Assembly: GCA_036785705.1 (NCBI GenBank)
Contig: JAWUZG010000174.1
Coordinates: 496,001 to 560,000 of the forward strand
Source of the DNA: Acanthornis magna
Taxonomy: Eukaryota > Chordata > Aves > Passeriformes > Acanthizidae
DNA: 64,000 bases
Direction: 5' to 3'
Shown here one piece after another: positions 35,301-44,795 of the stretch (the first letter of the stretch is position 1; every line of letters begins with the position of its first letter). A program made the translations under genes and the position numbers. The notes beneath the pieces were generated by a model. It was not told the DNA's origin, ran no database searches, and saw only the letters and a program-made list of their open reading frames with translations.

Positions 35301-36572
35301 TGAGACACTCCACAGCCGAGGTGGTTCCCTCCCTGCAGGCAGCAGGGTCAGGCTTCAAAGCTGCTCCTCCGAAGAAGGATCACAGAGCGAGGAAAACGCA
35401 CCCCAGGGACAGGCTCTGCATCGCTGTGCAAACCTGATTCTGTGTGTGCATCCTGCCTTTGGGAATTAACCTGCTCACTGCTCCAGCAGCATCTAACTTT
35501 ACCCAGGCAGCATCTTGGATTCTTCAAGTGCCAAAATAATAAAAATGTTGCTGGAACTTATCAATTGCTCTAGGTTTGATCTGAAACCCAGCTTCTCTCT
35601 AATTAAGTGGTTGGGAGGAAACATGAAATGCAAACAAGAGGAGAAGGTAATTTTCCAGATCTACCTCTGCTAATGTGACTCTTTCTGTGCTTTTCCTTTT
35701 CCCTGCCTAACTGCTTGAGTTTCTTCAGCAGAGGGAGCTCCAGCTTTTCATTTCCTCCCCTCCCCGCCTTTGGCATCTTTCCTCAGGATCTCCCAGACGA
35801 GCTGGGAGCGAGTTCCTGTTTCTGGAGCCTTCCCTGGGCAGCAGCACCCACGCATCCACCCTTCCTGGGCACCTTTCCCTGGACATCCCCATCCACCCTT
35901 CCCCTGGCATCCTTCCACGGGCAATAGCGTCCATCTTTTCCTGGGCAATAGAACCCACCTCCACTTCCCTGGGCAGTAGAACCCACCCACCCTTCCCAGG
36001 ACACCTTTCCCTGGGCAGCAGAACCCACCCACCCTTCCCAGGGCACCTTTCCCCGGGCAGCCCCACCCCTACCTGGGCAGCCCCATCCACCAGCAGCTGG
36101 AAGGAGGCTCCCGCGGTGCCGAAGCTTAGGATATCCCCCGGCCTCACCCTGACGGCCGCGTTTTGGATTTGACAGCTGTTGACAAATGTGCCCTGGGGGG
36201 AGTTGAAGTCCCGAAGGACGAAGGTGTTGTCTGAGGTGGAGAATTCCAGGGCTGCATGACGCTCTGCTACACCTGCGGACTGGGAGCGGCAAGGGACAGG
36301 CAGGGGACGCTGCTGGAGGTGGCTCCAGGTTTGTCCCTGCTCTGCCAACCCTTTTCTGGTTGTCAGTCCCACCATGACCTGGTACCTCCACACATCGCAT
36401 GGAGGACTCCAGCACATCCTCGTCCCTCCACCCAAAGCAGCTCCCGTTTGAGGATGCTCGGCTGCCCCGGCCCTACCTGCAGGACGATGTCGGCCCCTCT
36501 GCGGCTCCCGATGGTGGTGGTGTAGGATTTCAGCTGGAAACACCCCTCCGAGCCCTTTAGAAAAGCTCGCAT
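17364..36572 (-). CDS. FHAD1: Forkhead-associated (FHA) phosphopeptide-binding domain-containing protein 1
   Basis: Poorly characterised FHA plus coiled-coil protein. Coding exons (minus): 36477-36572, 36073-36279, 34268-34538, 33116-33207, 32615-32839, 32036-32159, 31487-31671, 31073-31138, 30573-30665, 28929-29036, 28435-28518, 27886-28038, 26729-26924, 26333-26403, 25895-26032, 24982-25089, 24697-24786, 24297-24526, 23871-23915, 23232-23347, 22444-22603, 22009-22117, 20454-20589, 20048-20175, 19071-19166, 18284-18504, 17723-17894, 17364-17447. All 28 join in frame for about 1,267 aa (human about 1,412). Exons 1-2 form the FHA domain ([35 protein letters not shown]). Exon 3 is Pro-rich. The rest is coiled coil, with a recognisable late segment [19 protein letters not shown]. 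Exon 7 may use a donor 12 nt later. Exon 18 uses the second of two nearby donors, because only that keeps frame. A CAG|GTGAGG motif just 5' of the ATG could act as acceptor or donor. Confidence 0.93.
18832..19005 (-). mobile_element. CR1 LINE fragment in FHAD1 intron
   Basis: Reverse-complement CR1 tail (CATAGAACCATAGAATGGTT then AGGTCATCTAATCCAACCCC). Short, with an approximate right end. Confidence 0.75.
19245..19742 (+). mobile_element. Solo LTR (family 2, copy a), 498 bp
   Basis: Starts TGAGAAAGG and ends GGCGAATCA. It is flanked by a perfect 4-bp duplication CTAC (19241-19244, 19743-19746), which suits an ERV1-like element. It contains an AATAAA about 70 bp from its 3' end, so it is oriented + and antisense to FHAD1. 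Sister copy at 29107-29597. Confidence 0.85.
20235..20445 (+). mobile_element. CR1 LINE 3' end in FHAD1 intron
   Basis: Contains the GGTGCCCAGAGAAGCTGTGG and GGTGTCCCTGCCCATG landmarks and ends at the CR1 tail CCATTCCATGATTCTA, directly before exon 20454-20589. Confidence 0.85.
21690..21926. repeat. Minisatellite, 35-bp unit, about 7 copies (FHAD1 intron)
   Basis: The core GGCCAGCACGGAGCAGCTCC recurs at 21694, 21729, 21764, 21799, 21834, 21869 and 21904, always 35 bp apart, with few substitutions. It lies less than 100 bp downstream of the donor of FHAD1 exon 22009-22117. Confidence 0.97.
26455..26645 (+). mobile_element. CR1 LINE fragment in FHAD1 intron
   Basis: Shows ATTGGAACAGGCCACCATCC, TTAATGGTTGGACTCAGTGA and a CR1-like tail ATTTCCATGATTCTGTGAT. 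Left boundary approximate. Confidence 0.8.
26990..27725 (+). mobile_element. CR1 LINE fragment interrupted by an LTR
   Basis: CR1 sequence AGCCTGGTCTAGTGGAAG (to 27058) resumes after the LTR as GAAGGTGTCCCTGCCC (from 27679). The LTR therefore inserted into an older CR1 and duplicated GAAG. Confidence 0.75.
27059..27678 (+). mobile_element. Solo LTR (family 3, copy a), 620 bp
   Basis: Starts TGTTGGAAAATA and ends TTTTGGTGACA, with a perfect 4-bp duplication GAAG (27055-27058, 27679-27682). Sister copy at 29904-30524, about 90% similar by eye. Confidence 0.85.
28377..28444. repeat. Tandem duplication carrying a second splice donor (FHAD1)
   Basis: The segment GAACTGGTGTCCAAACTCAC plus CTGCTGCTCTG occurs twice in direct tandem, 34 bp apart. 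Each copy contains the minus-strand donor CAGCAG|GTGAGT. The proximal one (28433-28434) ends the in-frame exon. The distal one would add 34 nt and shift the frame. Confidence 0.9.
29107..29597 (+). mobile_element. Solo LTR (family 2, copy b), 491 bp
   Basis: Same family as 19245-19742. Flanked by a perfect 4-bp duplication CTAT (29103-29106, 29598-29601), different from copy a, so the two are independent insertions rather than the ends of one provirus. Confidence 0.85.
29904..30524 (+). mobile_element. Solo LTR (family 3, copy b), 621 bp
   Basis: Starts TGTTGGGAAATA and ends TTTTGGTGACA. Flanks GAAT and GGAT match at three of four bases, so the duplication has probably decayed. Contains an AATAAA within TAATAAAATAATG. 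Confidence 0.8.
31200..31375 (+). mobile_element. CR1 LINE fragment in FHAD1 intron
   Basis: Reads GGCACAGGCTGCCTAGGGCA, then GGTTAATGGTTGGGCTCAGTG and a decayed tail. Boundaries approximate. Confidence 0.7.
31700..31950 (+). mobile_element. CR1 LINE 3' end in FHAD1 intron
   Basis: Long diagnostic stretch from ATTGGGAAGAAATTCTTCCC through CCTGGCACAGGTTGCTCAGA to GGTGTCCCTGCCC and the tail CCATTCTGTGATTTCATGAT. Confidence 0.9.
32365..32490. repeat. Purine-rich (GGAA/GGGA) tract in FHAD1 intron
   Basis: About 125 bp of almost pure A/G on the + strand, close to the donor of exon 32615-32839. Confidence 0.85.
35840..36070. repeat. Minisatellite in FHAD1 intron 2
   Basis: Imperfect units of about 40 bp built on CACCTTTCCCTGGGCAGCAG AACCCACCCACCCTTCCCAGG, repeated several times just downstream of the FHA-domain exon. 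Unit length varies, so the copy number is uncertain. Confidence 0.8.
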
Positions 36573-37430
36573 TGCCCACCCTCCTCACCTGCAAGGCTTG
36601 CACCAAACAAATCCTCAGTCAGCAACTTCGCCCCCAACACAACCTGAGCCACGAGCAGCTCAACCAACTCAAACACTAAAAATTGTACAAAATAACCCCA
36701 AAAGCGGCTCTGTCCCAGCTGGCAATGTGGTTGCAGTAGCCTTGGAAACCTCGGCCACGCCGGAGCCCGCTGCTGCCTGCCTGGGTGAGTTTTTCCTCTT
36801 TGGTTTGTTTAGGTTTTTTTCCTTCTCCTTTTCCCAAGCAACTGGCCCGGCAGCACAACACAGCTCCGCTGTGTGGCGTGGCCACAGCGATGCCGTGCCA
36901 GCTGGGGACACACGTGGGAATGTGTGGCACAAACCTCACAGGGGCCCTGCCACCTGTCAGGGCTGCCACAGAACCCTTTTGTCCCCATTTTACTTATTTT
37001 TTTATTTAATATTACACATGCTAACAGGTCTTGCAGCCTCAGGGGAGGGGATAAACATTGCTGTGAGGGGGACGCTGCCACCCTTTGGTGCTTCTCCATC
37101 AATATCCCTTGGTCCTAGGGTGCTGCACACCCTTTTTTGACAGAAAAAAAAGGGAAAAAACGACACTTGCCATGAACACCCCCCAGTTTTCCCTCACCAG
37201 TCCTGCAAGATTTCATTGTGCTTCTATTTGAGGCAGAAGCAGCACATTTGGCAAATCAGAGCTTCTCTGCGAACTTCTACCAGTTTGAAGCCATTCCCTC
37301 TTGTCCTGTCACTCTGTGCCCTTGTGTTAATCTGTATTGAAACTGATGTAAAATTTTGCTCTCAAATGACTGAGCTGTACAGAAGGGTATCTGAGGAACC
37401 GTAACTGAAAATAAGTAATTCAGTGAAGTT
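36573..37430. other. FHAD1 upstream region
   Basis: Expected to contain the FHAD1 promoter and non-coding 5' exon(s), but I cannot place a TATA box or transcription start. No other gene is seen. Confidence 0.4.
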
Positions 37431-37790
37431 GTAATGAAGATTTTTTTGTTGTTCCCTCTTTCTTTGGTGTGGTTTACTCTTTTTTGTTTGTGTTTTGTGT
37501 TGTCTTTGTCTGGGTCTCTCCCTGTCTCTCTGTCTCTCTCTCGCTCACCCCCCAGCTTTGTGCCTCTCAGTCTCTCTCCCTCACTCCTGGCCATCTTTGT
37601 CCCCCTCTCTCTCTTCTTCACCTCTCTCTCTCTCTCTCTCTCTCTTCTTCTCATCTCTTTCCTCTTTGCTTTGCCTCTTTTACTCTGTCTTGTCTTTTGT
37701 CTATTCTTTTCTCACTTTCTCGTCTCTCATCTCTTTGTCTCTCTTCTCTCCGTCTCAAATATTCCATCCTGTACCTTTTCCAGATGATAA
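37430..37790. repeat. Polypyrimidine (CT/TCTCTC) tract
   Basis: About 330 bp of T/C-rich + strand sequence with runs of (TC)n near 37536-37555 and 37620-37645. Confidence 0.85.
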
Positions 37791-37867
37791 ACACACACAC
37801 AAAAGTAGAGGCTTGCCATCAGCTGCAGATGGACAGTATCTGACCATCTCAGCAGTCAGGGGTTCAG

Positions 37868-38345
37868 AGAATCCTAGAATCCCTGAATCCCTGGGCTGGA
37901 AGGGACCTTGAGTATCATTTATTTCCAACCCCTCCCTCCCCGCCATGGACAGGGACACCTTATACTATCCCAGGTTGCTCAAAGCCCCATCCAACCTTGC
38001 CGTGAACACTTCCAGGGTTTTTCCTGTGACAGCTTCCCTGGGTAACCTGTGTTGGTGCCTCAGCACTATCACCGTAAAGGATTTCTTCCCAATATCTAAT
38101 GCAAACTAAACCTCTTCCATCCTAAAGCCATTTCTGTGTTCTATCACTACCTGCTCTTGTAAAAAGCCCTTTTCCAACTCTCTCATAGCCCCATCAGGTA
38201 CTGAAAGGCCACAGTGAGAAGCCCTGGAGCCTTCTATTTTCCAGGCTAAGGAGTTCCAACTCTCTCATCCTGCCTCTACAGCAGAGGTGTCTCATCCCTC
38301 AAATCAATTGCAGTCCTTTCCTTCCCCTCACGTTGTTCTCTCTGT
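37868..38345 (-). mobile_element. CR1 LINE 3' fragment
   Basis: Reverse-complement CR1: GGGCTGGAAGGGACCTTGAG, CATGGACAGGGACACCTTAT, CCCAGGTTGCTCAAAGCCCC, TTTCTTCCCAATATCTAATG. It continues further toward the 5' part than most copies here. Confidence 0.85.
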
Positions 38346-38677
38346 GACAAGAGCAGCCAAGCAGCTGTACTAAATTTTGATAGTTTTTGATGTCTCTCGA
38401 CATTAAATCATGAATTTAAGATTTACAATGTGTTCCATTTATAGAACTCCAAAAAGACTTCTGACTTCAGACAAGTAACAGTGACATTCCTAAAAATTGC
38501 ATGAAGACAAACAAGAAGAGTTGTTAATTAGAAGGTAGGATAAGTAGGGAGAAGCTTTAAATTGACAGTATGTCTAAAATTAGAGATTATCTGCATCTTC
38601 AAAGCCTTTGAATTTGCTTTTCTGTTGTTAATTTAAAAAAACAATCATTTCTTGTATTCTGGAAATCTTTCTCCCAG

Positions 38678-38794
38678 GCACGTGATGCATGGCAAAGAGA
38701 GGCACAAGAAGCAAAAGAATGTGCTAACATTGCAGAAGTGGACAAACTACTTGCTCTTCAGAAGAAGGAGGAAGCAGAAAATAAATTTAAAAAG
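38678..38794 (+). pseudogene. Isolated coiled-coil exon, possibly Unkempt-family (UNK/UNKL-like)
   Basis: A 117-nt open segment (39 codons, phase 0 at both ends) lies between a good acceptor (CTTTCTCCCAG) and a donor (AAG|GTGCAA). It reads ARDAWQREAQEAKECANIAE, then VDKLLALQKKEEAENKFKK, a highly charged helical sequence. From memory it recalls the C-terminal coiled coil of the Unkempt RNA-binding proteins, but the match is not strong enough to name it. I found no partner exons nearby. It may be a fragment of a gene copied with its introns from elsewhere, or a real exon of a gene I cannot complete. Confidence 0.4.
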
Positions 38795-39267
38795 GTGCAA
38801 TTAGCGGCTTGACTATCTACTATAACATCTTGTATGAAAAACTATGTAGATAAAGAAAAGATATCCTTGCCAAAGCTCTGTTCCTTACAAAATTGGCTGC
38901 ATTTAGATCTAGAAACAGGATGAGGTGAATTTCTTCTGCATAGCAATTTTTGATCAATTGAAACTGGCAGTTTTCAGTAACTTTCAATGATGTATTTATG
39001 CTAGATTTCATTTCAAAGAACAAAAAGTCTTTATTTTCTGAAACAGGGGATGCTATCAGAAAAAATTACAGGTGCTTCACAGGAATTATTGGGGTGATTA
39101 AGAAAAAAGATTTAAAGCCAGCACCTACCTCCAACACTGTGGGCACTCCCTAAATAAATACAAACAGTTGCCCTAAATAAATGGAGACTCGTCCATGCTT
39201 TTCAGAAGGTGGGTGGTGAGGTTCCCTGCCAGGATTTGATGTCAGAGAGGCCAATACAGACTTGGAG

Positions 39268-40440
39268 CATGGAATCATTGATTTTGGAAGGGACTTTTGG
39301 AGATCATTGAATCCAACCCCTCACTCAAACCTGAGCAGATTGGTCAGGGCCCTCCCAGTAACGTTTTGAGTGTTTCCAAGGATCGACAGACCACCACCAC
39401 TGTGGGCAGCCTTTTCCAGTGTTTGATTGTTCTCATAGTAGGAAAAGGTATTTCTTACGTTGTCTTGGTTTGAAAGACAGGTGTCTGCTAAGGAAGGTGG
39501 GAACCTTCCTTAGAATAGAGAATGTGAACCCCCCTCCCTCTGAATTATTATAACTTTGGAATCGAGGGCTTTCAGGCAAAGATATGGGAAAAGGAATAAC
39601 AGTTCTACACTAATATTTAGAGCAAGGCAATAATACAGAAACAACGGTTTAAATAGACAAAGTCAGAATACAGCCTGCACCCTGTTAGGGTGGTGCTAGC
39701 AGTGCAGTTCAAACGGTGGCTGCAGTCCCGTTGGAGTGATGGATGTGCTCTTGTTGAAGTGGTGATCTTGTGGAAAGGTCTCGTTGGTCTCTGGAGGTCC
39801 AGTGGTGGCTCTTGAGCTCTTCTCCTCTGGGAATCCAGTGGAAAAGGTAGTCCAGTGTTCCAGAGTCTCAGCTTATATGCAGGTAGGAATGTTCAGCTCC
39901 TCCCCTCTGGGCGGGGCATCTCATAATGGGCTGATGTAACCTTATGAGTCACCTCGATGGCCATGAGCAGAGATAGCCCCGATGGTGTTATCAGGGCTGG
40001 GTCATGCTGAACACAAAGAACACTGCCCCACCTGTTTTTAACAGCTTATGGAGATGGTAATAGAATACATACTTTTGGTAACCTAGGACATATGTCTATG
40101 TGCAATTGCTTTCTATTTTAATTTGTATCTACTCCCTCTTTTCTCACTGGATACCACCCAGAAGAGTGTGACTCTGTATGTTTTACTCCCTCCCATCAAG
40201 TGTTTATACCCACTGGTTAAGATGCCATCTCTTCCCAAGGCTAAACAATCTCAGCTCTTCAGCCTCTTGCATGTCAGATGCTTCAGTCCGTCAAGCACCT
40301 TGGTTGCATTTTGGTGTATTTCGCCTTCTCTCAAATACCAACACAGTTTATCCAAAATTCAGAATGCTCTTTCACTGTGGGATTGAGGGCATTTCTCAGG
40401 GCTTTCAAAGCTGGGAATATCAGGTACCACTCTGAGCACG
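39268..40440 (-). mobile_element. CR1 LINE split by an LTR insertion
   Basis: Left part 39268-39460 (ATGGAATCATTGATTTTGGA; CCCTCACTCAAACCTGAGCA) and right part 40091-about 40440 (CTCACTGGATACCACCCAGA; CAATCTCAGCTCTTCAGCCT) are consecutive CR1 sequence in antisense. The LTR at 39461-40090 interrupts them. Confidence 0.75.
39461..40090. mobile_element. Solo LTR (family 1, copy b), 630 bp
   Basis: Starts TGTCTTGG and ends CCTAGGACA. Flanks TACGT (39456-39460) and TATGT (40091-40095) are a 5-bp duplication with one change. Closely similar to 5622-6269. Confidence 0.85.
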
Positions 40441-40579
40441 TCACATATAGTGCTCCAGGCTCACTTCAAACCCTGGTAGGCATAACTTGGTTTTACATTG
40501 CTTTTTCCCTATACTCTCAAAGGGAAGTGATACCACATATGACACCAATTCTTGCTGGTATGTTTTGATGGTTTTTTGT

Positions 40580-40765
40580 CCAGACCTAAAAAAAACCCTC
40601 AAAACCCAAAAAACCCCAAAACAACAACAAAAAAACCCCAAACCAAACAAAAAAAAACCCAAAAACCCCCCCAAAACAAAAAAAACCCTCAAAAACCAAC
40701 CAACCAACCAAACAAAAAAACCAACCAACCAAACAAACCCCCCTCCAAAACACAACAAGAAGAAA
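40580..40765. repeat. A/C-rich low-complexity tract (AAAACCCC-like)
   Basis: About 180 bp containing almost no G or T on +, built of AAAACCC, AAAACCCC and AACCAACC motifs. The minus strand is correspondingly G/T-rich with many runs of three or four G. Confidence 0.9.
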
Positions 40766-43314
40766 AATACTAGAAAAAAGAGATGAAAATCCTTTCACTC
40801 CTGGGGCAGTCTGCCATTCTCTAGTACCCACTTGAGGTCAGCAGTGTTTTCTGTCTCAGTGCTCCTCCTGCCCAATGCCATCTGTGCCAGTATGAACTGC
40901 AGTCTTGGAAAAAAGAGCCAAATTCTCTTTAGAAGAGTTTCAAACATAATTTAGGTCTTTGCCAATAGAGAAAGTGGACAAGTTAAAATAAAAAGCAATT
41001 ATATTTGCATTTTCAAACACACATTTTTGTCCTAAAATAAGGTATCTTGTAGGTATCAATGTATTTTTTTGCATTTGTGCAGTCTACGATAAAGACTGAT
41101 TTTCAAAACTTAACAGCATTTTGTCTAAAGCAAACATTTTAATATAAGGGTTGGGGTTTTTTTGGTTTGTTTGTTTTCGGTTTATGGGTTTGGGTTTTTT
41201 TTGTTTGGTTTTTTTTTAAGTGAACATATAAAAGAATAATGTGCAATTATAGTTTCAAATGGTTACCTTTTCTTAAAACAAACAGTTATTTTGGACACTG
41301 GTTTACTATATTCATCGAGTGTGGTCCAGAATTCTGCAACCATTGTGCTCACAAAAACATTTAGAAATATCTTAGTGAAAATTTTTGCTTTGGGATTTTA
41401 AAGGAAAGAAGCTCAGGCCACATTGTGCTGCCCATGGGCAGCTATGTGACATTTTTTTACCCATGAAATGGAAGCGTGGTTTTGTGTTGCCTTGTCACAG
41501 TACAGTTCTTGTGTGCATTGCAGCGCATTTACCTTTGTCCTAGGGCCATTTTTTGTCCCTTTTTTTTTTTTTCTGTAAGAAAACTGATTTTCTTACAACA
41601 GAAAAGAAATGTACAGAGCACTTGCAATGCAAATCATCACACTGACCCTCAGATGTTATATGTGCTGCATTTTTAGAGGCAACAAACTAATATGTTTAAT
41701 CTGTTGCTTTTTGAAATTGTAGGATATTTCGTGCTTTACAATGATGACATGGAAAATAGTGATGTGTCCCCTGAAAATTTTGCAGGACTTCCTTCTAAGT
41801 TTCTTTGGTGCTGAATTACAGACACATTTAAAAACGATCAAAAAACGATTCTGTGGAAAAACACATACCAGAGATATGTAAGATATGTGTGAAATTCTCA
41901 GCCTTGCAATAAATACAGACAAATTCTTTGTTAGTCACTTGAAACATACATTATCATATACAGCAGTTATATGAAAATAGTACAGCTCTTCTTCACAAAA
42001 TCCTTTTCCTGAGGAATTAAAAGCAAAGTTTTTTATATTTTATTGAAGCAAGCCAACTGGACAAATACAAATGTACTTTTACGTGAGTACTTCAAAATAA
42101 TGAAATATAGGCAGTTGACTAGAGACCACTGTTTGGAAGAGGTCAGAAGTGAAACCAGATCTTTGTAAATATTTCTTCTTGTCCTATATACATTGGACAC
42201 ATAAAATTATATTTTAGCAACAGTACAGTATGGTAATTTGCTGTATTCACAGAATAATAAAAGCAAACAAAATAGATTTTCAATACATTTTGGTATTTGA
42301 CAAAGTTCTGCGTTATCTATCTGCAAAAACATAATTTTTAATGTGAATGACATTATGTTGTCACAATTATTTTAGTCTGAGGAGTAACAGATTAAGGTTG
42401 TGATTTATCAGGGGTTTTAGGGTCAGGAGTTGTAATTTAACCAGGAGTATGCTAATTATAGATAGATCCAAAGCTGCATGTTATAGGCTTATTATTAGTC
42501 TTCTTTGAATAGCAGGTTATGAGACACACTTGGTTTGTTATATATTGCCATTCAGAGTATCCTAGTATTAAATATAGATAGTAATAATACTACTATCACA
42601 CTATGTAACTGTGGACATCATCAGACCCTAAATAAATATGGAATTTCTGCTTGTATTATGTATTAAAAACTCTAAAGTTTCTCATTTTTGTATGTAGAGA
42701 AAAATAATATTAATTTATATAAAAATTGGTTTCAAAATAAAATATATATCTATTACATACAAAATTTTGGAATATAGGAAATTATCAATATAGTTAGATA
42801 GGGTTTGGAAATACAAATGTAACTTTTGTATATCTAAATTAAGTAATAAAAGACTTGAAAATGTAAAAGATGATCTATAAGAAGGAAATAAAAATAGTGT
42901 GTGTTTACCACTCTGTCCTGCTCACAGCCCCTCATGTTCTCATTCTGGCTCAGTGTCCCCCTCTCTGACACTGTTCCCCTGTTGCTCTATCCTTCCATTT
43001 GTCTGTCCTTATCTGCTCTGTCATTTACCTGTCCTCCATGCCTCTCTCATGACCCCTCATTCCTTTGTATTTTCTGTTGCTCTGTCCTGCTCTCTGTACC
43101 ATTTTTCCTCACTGTATCTTTCTGTCCTTTTCCCTGCCCCTAGCATTTTTAAATCCCTCTTGCTTGCTCTGTACATTAATTTTATTTTTTTCATCCTGGC
43201 ACACTGTCCTTACTTTCCATTCCCTGTCCTGCCTCCACTCCCTCTTTCTGCCTGTCCTCCTCTCTCTCCTGCACTTCCAGGTACCATTCCCCAGCTGGGG
43301 CAGGTGGTGCTGCC

Positions 43315-43425
43315 TGAAGTGTTGTGGGTAAGTGGTGGACGTGGCAGTGCTGGGTTAAGGGTTGGACTTGTATGATCTCAGAGTTCTTTTTCAATCTAAA
43401 CGATTTTGTGGTGATTTATTTCTCT
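43315..43425 (+). mobile_element. CR1 LINE 3' end
   Basis: Reads GTGCTGGGTTAAGGGTTGGA CTTGTATGATCTCAGAG, then the CR1 3' tail TTCAATCTAAACGATT. Confidence 0.75.
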
Positions 43426-43429
43426 CCTA

Positions 43430-43960
43430 CTCCCTTCCCCTCCCCACCCTGATGTTCCTCTCCTTGTCCCTGTCTTTTCTGCATTTCTCTGTCCCATTCT
43501 CAGACTTGTATTTCCTCACTGCACTCTCCTACCAAGCTGGCTCCTTCTCCTTCTCCTTCTCCTTCTCCTTCTCCTTCTCCTTCTCCTTCTCCTTCTCCTT
43601 CTCCTTCTCCTTCTCCTTCTCCTTCTCCTTCTCCTTCTCCTTCTCCTTCTCCTTTTCTCCTTCTCCTTCTCCTTCTCCTTCTCCTTCTCCTTCTCCTCAT
43701 TCTCCTTCTCCTTTTGTTGCTTTGCTTATCCTCCTTGTCCTTGCCCTTATCTTTGTCCGTAGTTCCTCTTCTCCTTTGCCTTTACCTTCTCGTTCTCCTC
43801 TTCTTCTCCTTCTCTCCTTCTCCATATACTCCTTCTCCCTCACTGAAACCAACCCCTTCACATTCTTTCTTCTCCTTCCACTTCGTTTTTGATATAATTT
43901 TCTTCTCTACTTCAAGCTCCACTGTGCCCTACACTCTTCTATTTTACCTTCCCCCTGACC
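43430..43960. repeat. (CCTTCT)n / polypyrimidine tract at left edge of keratin array
   Basis: Near-perfect CCTTCT repeats from about 43540 to 43700 inside a longer C/T-rich segment. It forms the outer end of the left palindrome arm, downstream of keratin gene 1, whose sense strand is purine-rich here. Confidence 0.95.
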
Positions 43961-44227
43961 TTCCATTTTGCTTTCCCTCCATGTCTTGCAACTCGCGTTA
44001 CTGGGATCTTCGTCATTTGGGAAAAAATGGAAGGAAGTCAGGACTTGGATGCAAGAAAATCTTTATTGTGAACAAAGGGGCAGGGGAGACTGGGAGAGAG
44101 ACAGTGGGCAGGCCCCAGGCAGGCTGCGTGTCAGGGGCTGCAGGAGCCCAGGACAGCTTGTGCAGAGCTCAACTTCTCCATGCTGGGCTGAGGCTGCCGT
44201 GGGTGTCTGGGGTGGGCTGTGGTGGCT

Positions 44228-44593
44228 CTAGCAGGGCCCGCAGGTGTCCCAGAGCTTCTTGCTGTAGCGGGGCAAGACGCAAGGGCTGCAGGCGGGAGCA
44301 GCGTAGGCTCTGCCAAAGGTGCAGAGGCCTCCCGAGGCCTGGGTGGCGCCGGCACCGTAGAGGCCGCCCAGCCCCAGGGAGCCGCCAAAGGCCGGTGCTC
44401 CGGAGGAGCCCACCACGGCTTGCTGGGGGAAGGAGCTGAGGATGGGGCCGGGGAAGGTGACCACCACGGGGGGCGGCTGGATCAAGGCCGATGAGTCGGG
44501 GCACTGGCGGGCGCACAGCTCGTTGCAGCTCTCGGCGATGGGCTGGGGCACAGCCACGCTGGTTTTGGGTGGGCACAGGTCGTAGCAGGACAT
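44228..44593 (-). CDS. Beta-keratin (corneous beta-protein) gene 1
   Basis: Structural protein that polymerises into the filament-matrix of feather, scale, claw or hard epidermis. It has 121 aa and ten Cys (3, 7, 23, 27, 31, 91, 102, 105, 118, 121). The N-terminus is MSCYDLCPP. The core beta-sandwich region (about 33-60) reads [31 protein letters not shown] Gly-rich stretch and the tail [12 protein letters not shown] follow. This is longer than the usual 98-aa feather type, and the subfamily is not certain. Gene structure: TATA 44790-44795, non-coding exon 1 ending 44725, 107-bp intron 44618-44724, coding exon from 44617, AATAAA (minus) 44062-44067, type-A 3' UTR. Variants: Lys10, Ala28. Head-to-head with gene 2. 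Confidence 0.96.
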   Translation of the reverse strand: MSCYDLCPPKTSVAVPQPIAESCNELCARQCPDSSALIQPPPVVVTFPGPILSSFPQQAVVGSSGAPAFGGSLGLGGLYGAGATQASGGLCTFGRAYAAPACSPCVLPRYSKKLWDTCGPC

Positions 44594-44795
44594 CTTGGCG
44601 TGGGATGCGAGGGTGCTCTGCAAGAGAGGGCAGCCATGGCAGGAGAGCAGCAGAGGGCAGTGGCCAAGCCACAGGGGCCGGGGCTGGAGCAGGGAGCTGT
44701 GAGCAGAAGCGCTCGCACACTTACCGTTGTCCCCGAGGAGGAGAAGGTGGCCAGGACAGTGCTTGGCCCAGCTGGGCCCAGGCAGGGCTTTTATA

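Larger units (their letters stand above)
38400..42895. other. AT-rich island with one isolated exon and transposon debris
   Basis: Base composition falls sharply to AT-rich, unlike the GC-rich DNA on both sides. Contents are an orphan coiled-coil exon (38678-38794), CR1 split by an LTR (39268-40440), an A/C-rich low-complexity tract (40580-40760) and about 2 kb of AT-rich sequence (40.9-42.9 kb) with no recognised feature. Confidence 0.6.

Noticed and set aside
35725..36606. 293-codon minus-strand frame covering the FHAD1 FHA exon
   Set aside because: It contains the genuine FHA exon in frame but reads through the donor into the intronic minisatellite. The spliced model explains the real part.
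43362..43892. Ser/Phe-repeat open frame in the CCTTCT tract
   Set aside because: Translation of a simple repeat; not a protein.
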